Source: Paenibacillus_F sp047238265
GTDB lineage: Bacteria; Bacillota; Bacilli; Paenibacillales; NBRC-103111
Reading direction: 5' to 3'
Assembly (NCBI RefSeq): GCF_047238265.1
Contig: NZ_JBDFMM010000001.1
Span: 4,278,001 to 4,342,000 of the forward strand
DNA: 64,000 bases
The notes beneath the pieces were generated by a model that saw nothing but the letters and a program-made list of their open reading frames with translations, had not been told where the DNA came from and made no database searches. Made by a program: the position numbers and the translations under genes. Shown piece after piece: positions 26,131 through 34,361 of the stretch. Each line of letters begins with the position of its first letter. Positions within the stretch are counted from its first letter, which is position 1.

Positions 26131-27426
26131 TTAGCCTTCGACGCGGTATACGCTCTGGATCGTCTGGATGACATCCAGGCTTTCGAATTCGGCCAGAACT
26201 TTATTCATGCCCGCCTGGTTGGCGTCGTGGGTAATGATAATGATTTCCGCTTTCGGATTATGCTCGTTCGGATGCTGGAAGACGGACTCCAGGCTGACTT
26301 CGTGCTTCGCGAAAATTTGCGTAATCTGGGCAAGAACTCCCGCCTTGTCCTCCACGTGGAGAAGCACGAAATATTTCGAAGAAATTTGCTCGTCCGTTTT
26401 CAATTTTTTCTCCAGATAAGGCACCGTGCTGCGCTGGCCGTTTACGCCGAGATTCAGGTTGCGCACGACAGCCACGAGATCCGCCACGACGGAAGTCGCC
26501 GTCGGCATTTCACCGGCGCCGGGGCCGTAGAACATCGTCTCTCCCACGGCTTCGCCGTACACGTACACGGCGTTGAACACGCCGTTGACCGAAGCGAGCG
26601 GATGCGACGTTTTGACCATGGTCGGCTCGACCGATACGGAGATATGATCGTCATGTTTCTCCGCGATGCCGAGAAGCTTCACTTCGTAGCCGAGCTTTTT
26701 GCCGTATTGGATGTCTTCCTTGCTCACACTGGAAATTCCTTTGACCTTCACGTCGGTCAGCGCCACTTCCGAATGGAAGCCCAGCGTGGACAGAATAGTC
26801 ATTTTGCGGGCGGCGTCCAGTCCTTCCACGTCGGAAGTCGGATCGGCCTCGGCATAACCGAGCATCTGCGCTTCTTTGAGCACGTCCGCGTAAGCGGCGC
26901 CTTCCTGGCTCATTTTAGTCAGGATATAGTTTGTAGTACCGTTGACGATCCCCATGATTTTCGTAATCCGGTCCGAAGAGAAGCCTTCCACCAGCGTACG
27001 AATAATCGGGATTCCCCCGGCCACGCTTGCTTCATAGAATACATCGCAGCCTTTTTCGGCGGCTTTGGCAAGAATCTCGGGCCCGTGCATCGCCATCAGA
27101 TCCTTGTTCGCGGTTACGATGTGCTTTCCTTGCTCCAGCGCTTCCAGAATGTACGCTTTCGTATCCTGGACACCGCCCATCACCTCGACGACCACGTCGA
27201 TTTCAGGATTGCGGATAATGTCCCAAGGCTGGTCGGTAAGCTTCTCGCGGTCGACGGTCACCGAACGCAGCTTGCTCAAATCCTGCACCAGCACTTTTTC
27301 CACTACGATGGCGGATCCGGTCTGCTTCTCCAAATCTTCCCGGTGGCCTTCCACAATCCGGACTACACCCGTCCCGACGGTTCCGAGTCCAAGCAAGCCG
27401 ATTTTAATAGGTTTCTTCATAGTCAT
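26131..27426 (-). CDS. hom: Homoserine dehydrogenase
   Basis: 431 residues: NAD(P)-binding 'KIGLLGLGTVGTGVV', catalytic core 'TANKDLMAMHGPEI', 'FYEASVAGGIPIIRTL' and 'GIVNGTTNYILTKM', then 'YGEAVGETMFYGPGAGEMPTA' and a C-terminal ACT domain (about 350-430). It reduces aspartate semialdehyde to homoserine. A GGGAGGAATT site serves the ATG at 27426, or the one two codons later. First gene of hom-thrC-thrB. Confidence 0.97.
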   Translation of the reverse strand: MTMKKPIKIGLLGLGTVGTGVVRIVEGHREDLEKQTGSAIVVEKVLVQDLSKLRSVTVDREKLTDQPWDIIRNPEIDVVVEVMGGVQDTKAYILEALEQGKHIVTANKDLMAMHGPEILAKAAEKGCDVFYEASVAGGIPIIRTLVEGFSSDRITKIMGIVNGTTNYILTKMSQEGAAYADVLKEAQMLGYAEADPTSDVEGLDAARKMTILSTLGFHSEVALTDVKVKGISSVSKEDIQYGKKLGYEVKLLGIAEKHDDHISVSVEPTMVKTSHPLASVNGVFNAVYVYGEAVGETMFYGPGAGEMPTATSVVADLVAVVRNLNLGVNGQRSTVPYLEKKLKTDEQISSKYFVLLHVEDKAGVLAQITQIFAKHEVSLESVFQHPNEHNPKAEIIIITHDANQAGMNKVLAEFESLDVIQTIQSVYRVEG

Positions 27427-27519
27427 AATTCCTCCCGTATACGTGATGTTCTTTTTCTGTTCTTCGAGTTTGTACCCGGCTTTATCCGGTTACCTGTTCT
27501 GCCGGCCGGGGCCCGGGAG

Positions 27520-27993
27520 TTAAATCGAGCTTCCCTGTCCGATTACGGCGGCTTTCTTGACCCCGTCCTGCGATTCCAGCAGTTGTATCAGCTCTTTCGC
27601 TTTATCGCCCATCAGGGACGTTTCCACGGAAATGACCACGTTCGCCATTCCCTGCAGCGGAATGCTTTGATTGATCGTCAGCACATTACCTTCCTGTCCG
27701 GCAATCAGCGCCAGCACCCGGGACAAAATGCCCGAACGGTGCTCCAAATTCATGGAGATGGTGACAATGCGCTCTTTATCCAGCTTGTTCAGGGGAAATA
27801 CGCCGTCTTTGTACTTATAAAAAGCGCTCCGGCTCAGCCCTACCTGCTCTACCGCCTCGTGAATCGTTTTTACTTCTCCCCGGGCCAGCAGTTCTTTGGC
27901 CTGCACCGTTTTGAGAATGCCTTCGGGCAAAATCTGCTCGTTGACGAGATAAAAGCCGGACTCGCTCCAACCTGCAGCCTGTTTAGGTTCCAT
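27520..27993 (-). CDS. pheB: PheB-type ACT domain protein (UPF0735)
   Basis: 157 residues: 'FYLVNEQILPEGILKTVQAKELLARGEVKTIHEAV' followed by an HTH-like 'VGLSRSAFYKYKDGVFP' and a C-terminal ACT domain ('VTISMNLEHRSGILSRVLALIAGQEGNVLTINQSIPL'). In Bacillota it sits between obg and pheA; the role is thought to be regulatory and is not proven. A good sigma-A promoter lies 50-80 bases upstream. The N-terminus has about ten more residues than usual before 'FYLV'. Confidence 0.85.
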   Translation of the reverse strand: MEPKQAAGWSESGFYLVNEQILPEGILKTVQAKELLARGEVKTIHEAVEQVGLSRSAFYKYKDGVFPLNKLDKERIVTISMNLEHRSGILSRVLALIAGQEGNVLTINQSIPLQGMANVVISVETSLMGDKAKELIQLLESQDGVKKAAVIGQGSSI

Positions 27994-28384
27994 TACAGAA
28001 AGTCCGTCCTTTCCAGAAAGACGTGTGTTCTTATATAGAGGACATTATACTTCAAATCTACAAATTTCGGCAATAGGAAAATGGCATCGTTTCCGTTCGC
28101 CCTGCGGTTTACCCTGATTTCCGCCGATTGAAGAACCCGAATTATTCGCGCCGTACTTCGCTCGGGCCCTTTAATGACCGCTGATTCTATGGAAACCGGC
28201 CGGGCTGACCGTTGCCGAAACCGGAAAATTTTCAGACGTCTTTCTTTTTATCGGTTTTTTCTGTGTTCCGTTTGAAAAACAAGCGCCGCTCAGGCACTAA
28301 AGGCGTCAAAATGCTTTGCCGACAGGGGTTTGCCTGGCCTTCTTCCCCTATGGTAAGCTGAAAATCAGCAAGGAGGCGACACGT
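27994..28384. other. Divergent intergenic region between pheB and the NUDIX gene
   Basis: Holds the pheB promoter near its left end; the remaining 300 bases show no gene. T-rich sequence (28235-28260) and the NUDIX ribosome-binding site AAGGAGG (28371-28377) are the only notable parts. Confidence 0.5.
28044..28073 (-). promoter_or_regulatory. Sigma-A promoter of pheB(-hom-thr)
   Basis: Minus strand TTGCCG (28068-28073), 18-base spacer, perfect TATAAT (28044-28049). It is the only clear promoter seen upstream of pheB-hom-thrC-thrB-pheA-ilvE. Confidence 0.65.
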
Positions 28385-28891
28385 TTGATCACATTGCGAT
28401 TAATATCCGCCGCTCTTTTGTTCAACAGCCGGGGCGAACTGCTTATGATGAAACGGTCCATGAAAAGGACGCTCTCGCCCGGTATGTGGGCGGCCGTAGG
28501 CGGACATTTGGAAAGCTTTGAAATGGCGCGCCCCCGGGCCGCCTGCCTGCGCGAAATCGAGGAAGAAACCGGCATACGCGAGGACGAAATTTCGGGACTC
28601 CGTTTGCAGTACATTCTAATGAGGTTAAAAGATCACGATATACGCCAGCAGTTCATTTATATCGGTCATACGGATATCTCTCCACGGATCCGGACCTCCG
28701 AAGGCGACCTGCACTGGATCCCGCGGGCCGAGATTCTGAACCGGGAGCTTCCGTTTATTTTCCGCTATGCGCTCCATCATTATTTGTCTTACGGAGACAC
28801 GCCCCATACGTGGATCGGAACGGCTAGGCTCGGCTCCTCCGGCATTCCTGAAGTGAACTGGACCCCGCTCCAAGATCCCGAAATAACCTGA
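28385..28891 (+). CDS. NUDIX hydrolase
   Basis: 168 residues from a TTG at 28385, which has a perfect AAGGAGG eight bases upstream; an in-frame ATG at 28316 has none. The Nudix box is present, 'GGHLESFEMARPRAACLREIEEETGI' region, matching G-x5-E-x7-REUxEE. Such enzymes hydrolyse nucleoside diphosphates linked to another group; the substrate is not predictable. It has an unusual C-terminal tail of about 30 residues. Thirty bases precede the aldehyde dehydrogenase, so they likely form a small plus-strand operon inserted between obg and pheB. Confidence 0.9.
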   Translation: MITLRLISAALLFNSRGELLMMKRSMKRTLSPGMWAAVGGHLESFEMARPRAACLREIEEETGIREDEISGLRLQYILMRLKDHDIRQQFIYIGHTDISPRIRTSEGDLHWIPRAEILNRELPFIFRYALHHYLSYGDTPHTWIGTARLGSSGIPEVNWTPLQDPEIT

Positions 28892-28921
28892 GTCAACGGA
28901 CCCGGAAAGGACGAAAATCTC

Positions 28922-30292
28922 TTGAATCGGATACACGCGCTGCTCGATAAGCAGAGAAACTTTTACGCAACGGGTGCGACCAAACCGCTGAACTTCCGGA
29001 TGGAACAGCTCCGCCGGTTAAAAGCCATGATCCGGGACCACGAGGAAGCGATTATGGAAGCTTTGAGGCAGGATCTCGGAAAATCCGATTTTGAAGCGTT
29101 CGCTACGGAAATCGGTATCCTGCTTGAAGAAATCAATCATGTGCTCAAACATCTTAAACGCTGGAGCAAGCCGCGGCGGGTCAAAACTCCCCTTACGCAT
29201 ATCGGATCGCAGAGCCGCATTTATGCGGAGCCTTACGGCATAGCGCTTCTCATATCGCCGTGGAACTATCCGTTCCAGCTGGCAATCTCCCCTTTGATCG
29301 GGGCCATGTCCGCAGGAAACTGCGCGGTACTGAAGCCTTCCGAGCTTGCGCCGCATACATCCGCGCTGCTTGCCCGGCTTCTCGGGCAGACCTTCGGCGA
29401 AGAATATGTAGCGGTTATCGAAGGCGGAGTCGAAACGAGCAACGCGCTGCTCGCGGAGAAGTTTGATACGATCTTTTTCACGGGGAGCGTCGGGGTCGGA
29501 CGGATCGTCATGGAGGCGGCCGCCAAACATCTCACCCCTGTCACGCTGGAGCTGGGCGGCAAAAGCCCCTGCATCGTGCATGCCGACGCCAACATCAGGC
29601 ACGCGGCTAAGCGCATTGTCTGGGGCAAAACGCTGAACGCGGGACAGACCTGCATCGCGCCGGATTACTTATACGTCCATGAAAGCGTTAAGGATGAGCT
29701 GCTGGAGCGGATGAAGGAAGTGGTAGATGCCTTCTACGGCGATCCGCTTGCCGACGGCAGCCCGTATCCGAAGATCATCAATGCCCGTCATTACAACCGG
29801 CTCAAAAGCCTGATGGAGGCCGGACAGCTCGTATCCGGAGGAAGAACCGACGACCGCTCTCTCAAAATCGAACCGGCCTTTATCGACGGAGTCGGCTGGG
29901 AGGACCCGGTTATGCAGGAGGAAATTTTCGGCCCCCTCCTTCCGGTACTCACCTACCGCAATCTGGAGGACGTGATCCGGGAAGTAAATGCCCGTCCGAA
30001 ACCGCTTGCCCTGTATGCATTCTCCGAAAGTGAAGAAATTCAGCAGCGGATTATCCACTCGACTTCGTTCGGCGGAGGCTGTATCAACGACACAATCCTC
30101 CATATAGCAACTCCGTATCTTCCTTTCGGAGGCGTCGGGAACAGTGGAATGGGCGGTTACCACGGCAAAGCGAGCTTCGATGTGTTCACTCACCGCAAAA
30201 GCGTGCTGAAGCAGACGAGCCGCTTCGACCTGCCCTTCCGTTATCCCAATGCCAAAAACGCCTTGAAAAGATTAAGAAGCGTTTATAAATAA
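28922..30292 (+). CDS. Aldehyde dehydrogenase, class-3-like
   Basis: 456 residues. 'LLISPWNYPFQLAISPLIGA' and 'FTGSVGVGRIV' form the NAD site, the general base Glu is in 'TLELGGKSPCIV' and the catalytic Cys in 'NAGQTCIAPDYLYV'. The length and C-terminal 'PFGGVGNSGMGGYHG' fit the ALDH3/YwdH group oxidising medium- or long-chain and aromatic aldehydes. TTG start behind GGAAAGGA. It is the second gene after the NUDIX hydrolase. Confidence 0.93.
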   Translation: MNRIHALLDKQRNFYATGATKPLNFRMEQLRRLKAMIRDHEEAIMEALRQDLGKSDFEAFATEIGILLEEINHVLKHLKRWSKPRRVKTPLTHIGSQSRIYAEPYGIALLISPWNYPFQLAISPLIGAMSAGNCAVLKPSELAPHTSALLARLLGQTFGEEYVAVIEGGVETSNALLAEKFDTIFFTGSVGVGRIVMEAAAKHLTPVTLELGGKSPCIVHADANIRHAAKRIVWGKTLNAGQTCIAPDYLYVHESVKDELLERMKEVVDAFYGDPLADGSPYPKIINARHYNRLKSLMEAGQLVSGGRTDDRSLKIEPAFIDGVGWEDPVMQEEIFGPLLPVLTYRNLEDVIREVNARPKPLALYAFSESEEIQQRIIHSTSFGGGCINDTILHIATPYLPFGGVGNSGMGGYHGKASFDVFTHRKSVLKQTSRFDLPFRYPNAKNALKRLRSVYK

Positions 30293-30473
30293 GCCGTTAT
30301 CCGGCTATCCTGCATGAAGTATTATCTTGGCCGGCAGCCTGTTATGTCTTGAAGGATGCGATGCGGGATGATATCGCTGCGCTCTCCATATACGGAATCA
30401 CCCGTTATAACGGGACAAGCCGGACGATTGCGTTTAAACGAAAGCGATTGACATGAGCCTATTGAAACGATGC

Positions 30474-30507
30474 CAAAAACCCCCTTGCCCGACGGCAAGG
30501 GGGTTTC
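30474..30507. terminator. Strong terminator after obg
   Basis: CCCCCTTGCC/GGCAAGGGGG, ten pairs, four-base loop, with A run on the left and T run on the right, so it can act on both strands. Confidence 0.9.
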
Positions 30508-30513
30508 TTCATT

Positions 30514-31821
30514 TTAAGATTTTTCTACGAATTCGAATTCATAATCGTTCAGACGGATCGTCTGTCCGTCGACTGCGCCGCGTTCGCGAAGCGCCTTGTC
30601 GATCCCCATATTCCGCAGAATCCGGGCGAAACGAAGCACGCCCTCTTCCGTTGTAAAGTTGGTCCGTTTCATCAGTTTCTCGATGCTCGGGCTCTCTACA
30701 ACGAAAACATCGTTCTCGCGGCGAATAACGAAATCGTTGTCGGGTTCGCTCTTCTTCTCCATCCGGTACACTTTGCGCTCTTCGACTTCCCGTACTTCTT
30801 CAAGAAGCGGAGCGTCGGGAATCGCGTCCAGCATATCGGCTACACGGTACAGGAGAGGCTGAATGCCTTCCTTGGTGACGGCCGAAATGGCGAAGATTTC
30901 TACCGATTTGCCGTCTTCCTCCATCTGTTGACGGAATGCGGCCAAGTTCTCCTGAGCTTCCGGAATGTCCATCTTGTTGGCGACTACCACCTGCGGACGT
31001 TCTTCCAGCTTGGCGTTGTACAGCTTGATTTCCTCGTTGATCTTCTTCCAGTCCTCGTACGGGTCGCGGCCCTCGGTGCCGGCCATATCGACCACGTGCA
31101 CGATGATGCGCGTTCGCTCGACGTGACGCAGAAATTCATGACCGAGTCCGACACCTTGGCTGGCGCCTTCGATGAGGCCCGGCAGATCGGCCATGACGAA
31201 GCTTCTGCCTTCGCCGAGATCGACGACGCCCAAGTTCGGCGTAATCGTCGTGAAGTGGTAGGCTCCGATCTTCGGAGTTGCCGCCGACACGACGGACAGC
31301 AGCGTCGACTTCCCTACGCTCGGGAATCCGACAAGGCCTACGTCGGCCATCACTTTGAGTTCAAGAACGACCCAGCGTTCCTGGCCTTCTTCGCCGTTCT
31401 CCGCGATTTCCGGAGCGGTGTTCTTGGCCGTGGCGAAACGCATATTGCCGCGTCCGCCGCGCCCGCCTTTGGCAACGACCACTTCCTGCTGATGACGCGT
31501 CAGGTCGGCGACGATTTCGCCGGTGTCGTCATCGATAACAAGCGTGCCGGGGGGAACGCGGACGACCATATCGTCCGCATTGGCTCCGTGCTGGCATTTG
31601 TTGCGGCCTTTTTCGCCGCGTTTGGCTTTGAAGTGCTTCTGGTAACGGAAATCGACCAGCGTCCGGAGACCTTCGTCCACGCGGAAGATCACATCTCCGC
31701 CGTCGCCTCCGTCACCGCCGCCGGGGCCGCCTTCGGGTACATATTTCTCGCGGCGGAACGCGACAAGACCGTCGCCTCCGTCGCCGCCTTTTACATAAAT
31801 CTTCGCTTTATCTACAAACAT
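30514..31821 (-). CDS. obg: Obg GTPase
   Basis: 435 residues with all three Obg domains: glycine-rich N-terminal fold ('GGDGGDGLVAFRREKYVPEGGPGGGDGGDGG' region), the G domain (G1 'GFPSVGKST', G3 'DLPGLIEGA', G4 'NKMD', G5 'ISAVT') and the C-terminal OCT domain ending 'RLNDYEFEFVEKS'. Obg is needed for ribosome assembly, stress response and, in B. subtilis, Spo0A activation. The ATG at 31821 is eight bases after GAGGTG; two earlier in-frame starts are worse. It follows spo0B by five bases. Confidence 0.97.
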   Translation of the reverse strand: MFVDKAKIYVKGGDGGDGLVAFRREKYVPEGGPGGGDGGDGGDVIFRVDEGLRTLVDFRYQKHFKAKRGEKGRNKCQHGANADDMVVRVPPGTLVIDDDTGEIVADLTRHQQEVVVAKGGRGGRGNMRFATAKNTAPEIAENGEEGQERWVVLELKVMADVGLVGFPSVGKSTLLSVVSAATPKIGAYHFTTITPNLGVVDLGEGRSFVMADLPGLIEGASQGVGLGHEFLRHVERTRIIVHVVDMAGTEGRDPYEDWKKINEEIKLYNAKLEERPQVVVANKMDIPEAQENLAAFRQQMEEDGKSVEIFAISAVTKEGIQPLLYRVADMLDAIPDAPLLEEVREVEERKVYRMEKKSEPDNDFVIRRENDVFVVESPSIEKLMKRTNFTTEEGVLRFARILRNMGIDKALRERGAVDGQTIRLNDYEFEFVEKS

Positions 31822-31826
31822 GTGCA

Positions 31827-32601
31827 TCACACCTCAACTGATGTCCGGTAAGGCAGCCGCAGGGCGAAGGCCGCCTCCTGTTCCTGATAGTCATTCTGTT
31901 CTACAACCGCGGCCAAGGTACGGCCTGTCCCCGATTCCAATGCAAGCGACAAAGCCTCTTCCAGAAAGCTCCGGTTATACGGTCCCTGATATACAAAATC
32001 GAGCAGCAGCGAATCCTCTTCGGGAACGAGACTGCATGCTGAGCATGCCGCCTTCTTCATTTTCTCCCGCAGACGCTTGTTTGAAACCTTCAATCAGCTC
32101 GGGAATCAACTTGCAAACCGCATCGCCGTCCAGTGCCAGCCTGCGGATATTTACTTCCTGGTCAAGCTCGACTTCCAGCTTCATGTGCCGGCCTCCCGCC
32201 TTCGCGGTCAGCAAAAACACGATAAGGCCCGGATCGCCCAGCTTGGCCATAAAGCTCTCATGCTGAAGCTTTCCCATCACGGAGGCGACTACCCCTTGGA
32301 GATGATCGTATTTCTTCAATTGAATATACCCGAGCAGTACCTGGATATCGTTCATCCAATCGTGCCGCAGATGATTGATCGTCAGAAGCATCTCCTGCTG
32401 TGCGAGCCGCTGAATGCGTGTGCGCTCTTCATCCGCTTCCTTAAGCTTCATCCGGTGCTGCATATACAGAGCCGCTGCAAAACATGCGGCGGTAAAGGCA
32501 ACCGCGGCCAGACGAAGTCCTGCCGCCATAGGCGCGGCAGCCAGCATTACCAAACCGAGCAGACCCAGCAAGGCTGCCGGTATCCACAACCTGTTCCTCA
32601 T
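31827..32601 (-). pseudogene. spo0B: Spo0B sporulation phosphotransferase, interrupted by a +1 frameshift
   Basis: The first frame has two N-terminal TM segments (about 8-47), the phosphotransferase helix 'INHLRHDWMNDIQVLLGYIQLKKYDHLQG' with the phosphoryl His probably H80, and the start of the ATPase-like C-terminal domain ('LIPELIEGF'). Near 32031 (minus strand CAGTCTC) the pattern moves to another frame giving 'EEDSLLLDFVYQGPYN' and a normal end five bases before obg. Without the shift the protein ends early at 31975. Spo0B relays phosphate from Spo0F to Spo0A. Position rpmA-spo0B-obg is conserved. A sequence error is quite possible. Confidence 0.75.
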
Positions 32602-32708
32602 GTACGCATACGCTCCGTTTCCGACTTCCCATTAGCACATTATACCATTTCCGGTCCCAAAACGCATCCGGCATACAGATGGTCTCAAGATTCCGGATGG
32701 ATGCCTCT

Positions 32709-32750
32709 AAAAAGCAAGAAAGCCCCAGCAAACATTACGTCGCCAGGGCT
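32709..32750 (-). terminator. Attenuator-like terminator between rpmA and spo0B
   Basis: Minus strand AGCCC..GC and GC..GGGCT stem followed by TTTCTTGCTTTTT. It may reduce read-through from the ribosomal protein genes into spo0B-obg. Confidence 0.5.
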
Positions 32751-32771
32751 GTACATGCATGAATTTTTAAC

Positions 32772-33083
32772 TTATGCTTCTACAGTAGCCGCTACTGGAG
32801 CGGTTTCTACCGGGTAGACGCTAACTTTCTTGCGCTCACGACCCCAACGCTCGAACTTAACAACGCCTTCCACTTTAGCAAACAGCGTGTCATCGGAACC
32901 GATGCCCACATTGTTGCCCGGGTGAATTTTCGTTCCGCGCTGACGCACGAGAATGCTGCCTGCGGTAACGGTTTGACCGTCGGCACGCTTAACGCCAAGA
33001 CGTTTTGCAATGCTGTCGCGACCGTTCTTTGTGGAACCTACACCCTTCTTGGATGCGAATAACTGAAGATCCAATTTCAACAT
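32772..33083 (-). CDS. rpmA: 50S ribosomal protein L27
   Basis: 103 residues from the ATG at 33083. The N-terminal extension LKLDLQLF is followed by ASKKGVGSTKNGRDS, the mature L27 start. In Bacillota and relatives this extension is cleaved after Phe by the Prp protease, which is encoded just upstream (four bases). The rest (KRADGQTVTAGSILVRQRGTKIHPG) is standard. A C-terminal Val/Ala tail extends the usual length by about ten residues. Confidence 0.97.
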   Translation of the reverse strand: MLKLDLQLFASKKGVGSTKNGRDSIAKRLGVKRADGQTVTAGSILVRQRGTKIHPGNNVGIGSDDTLFAKVEGVVKFERWGRERKKVSVYPVETAPVAATVEA

Positions 33084-33087
33084 GGTG

Positions 33088-33435
33088 TCAACCTCCTTCA
33101 TTATAGGCTGTATGAATTGCTATATAGTCACTGTAGGAACTTGCAATAGTATGAAGCATCACGATCATGGATTCGATGATCAACTGAACCTGAGCCATCT
33201 GTGCCGGTTCCGCATCAAGAGGAAGGATAACGTCAAGCCAGCCCTTCTCCATCTCTGTACCCGGTACAACTCCGGTTAGCGCTTCGATCGAATTGACCGT
33301 CCCGACCGCAATGGCCGATACCGCGGCGCAGACAAGGTCTTTGCCGGGAACGTCGAATTCCGCATGGCCTTCGACCTGGTACGCTTCTATCGTCGGGTCT
33401 TGTTCAGACCGTCTTGAAACCGTAACGTGGATCAT
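33088..33435 (-). CDS. prp: Ribosomal-processing cysteine protease Prp
   Basis: 115 residues. The catalytic pair is visible: His in 'VEGHAEFDVPGKD' and Cys in 'LVCAAVSAIAVGTVNSIEAL'. Prp (YsxB) removes the N-terminal extension of L27, which is needed for L27 function in these bacteria. It lies between rplU and rpmA as always. Confidence 0.95.
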   Translation of the reverse strand: MIHVTVSRRSEQDPTIEAYQVEGHAEFDVPGKDLVCAAVSAIAVGTVNSIEALTGVVPGTEMEKGWLDVILPLDAEPAQMAQVQLIIESMIVMLHTIASSYSDYIAIHTAYNEGG

Positions 33436-33446
33436 CTGATGGCCTC

Positions 33447-33758
33447 TTAAGCTTCGATTTTCTCGATTACGACTTTCGTGTACGGTTGACGATGACCTTG
33501 CTTACGACGGTAGTTCTTCTTCGCCTTGTACTTGTAAACGATGATTTTGCGTCCTTTGCCTTGTTTCTCGACTTTGCCGGAAACTTTAGCACCTTCTACG
33601 ACTGGAGCTCCTACTTGAAGACCGTTGTCGCCAGAAACAACCAGAACACGATCAAAAGTGACCACATCGCCTGCGCCGGCTTCCAACTTCTCGATGTAAA
33701 GAACATCGCCTTGTTGTACTTTGTATTGCTTGCCGCCTGTTTCAATAATTGCGTACAT
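33447..33758 (-). CDS. rplU: 50S ribosomal protein L21
   Basis: 103 residues from ATG 33758 behind GAGGAGGTG. Starts MYAIIETGGKQYKVQQGD and ends 'KKNYRRKQGHRQPYTKVVIEKIEA', full length. First gene of rplU-prp-rpmA, followed by spo0B and obg. Confidence 0.98.
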   Translation of the reverse strand: MYAIIETGGKQYKVQQGDVLYIEKLEAGAGDVVTFDRVLVVSGDNGLQVGAPVVEGAKVSGKVEKQGKGRKIIVYKYKAKKNYRRKQGHRQPYTKVVIEKIEA

Positions 33759-33887
33759 TTCGTTGCACCTCCTCATGTCTCAGACTCGCCAATATCCAGG
33801 TGACGTTCAGCGGCAGAGCCTCTGCCCGTGCTTCACAAACCCGATCCGTGCGGTTACAGCGCATGCCTAAAGCAACGCACTCATAGT
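33759..33887 (-). ncRNA. Probable L21 leader (5' UTR of rplU)
   Basis: About 125 bases between promoter and rplU contain a GGCAGAG/CTCTGCC hairpin and further GC-rich pairing. L21 leaders are known in this position in Bacillota; I could not test the covariance model. Confidence 0.4.
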
Positions 33888-33916
33888 AGTATAGCAAAAG
33901 GGTTCGTCCTTTGCAA
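33888..33916 (-). promoter_or_regulatory. Sigma-A promoter of rplU operon
   Basis: Minus strand TTGCAA (33911-33916), 17-base spacer, TATACT (33888-33893). Confidence 0.75.
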
Positions 33917-34021
33917 CGTTTTATTGCAAAGCGCAGGAGGCGATGCTCCCTCGGAAGTTCCGGCCCGGCAAAGTAGCGGAACGCTGTACGGATGACAGGA
34001 TGCCTGGCCGGGCGCCGGATC

Positions 34022-34060
34022 AAAAAACAAACCGGACAGCGTGAATTTCCGCTGTCCGGT
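34022..34060 (-). terminator. Terminator after rng
   Basis: Minus strand ACCGGACAGCG/CGCTGTCCGGT, eleven pairs, followed by TTTGTTTTTTG. It lies 300 bases after the rng stop. Confidence 0.85.
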
Positions 34061-34361
34061 GTTATCCGCTGCCTTTGCCGTGTTCCGGCTGCCGGCCGTA
34101 CCGGCTCCGGGTAAGCCAATGCGTACCGGCTTATGCTAGCGGCTTTATGCCAGCCACTTCAAGTTGGCGGCAGTGCTTGTACTTGTACCTATACTTGTGC
34201 CTATCAATATGGCATAACGATCGGCAGCTTCGGCACAGGCAGTCCGGCTTGACCCCGGTCGCGCGTGGCGGCCGGGTTTAAACGTGGAGATTTCCGCTTG
34301 CGCTTGCGCGTTATTTCCGCTAATCAGTCTAAACAAGCTCCAAGCTATCCGACAATAATTC
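34061..34361. other. Gene-free region between rng and its terminator
   Basis: No credible ORF. It contains a 22-base copy (34297-34318) of the rng 3' end (34365-34386), one mismatch apart, and short CTTGTAC/CTTGTGC-type repeats near 34160-34200. Confidence 0.6.

Noticed and set aside
26227..28038. 603-codon plus-strand ORF opposite hom and pheB
   Set aside because: Shadow of two well recognised genes; His/Phe/Arg-rich composition and no motif.
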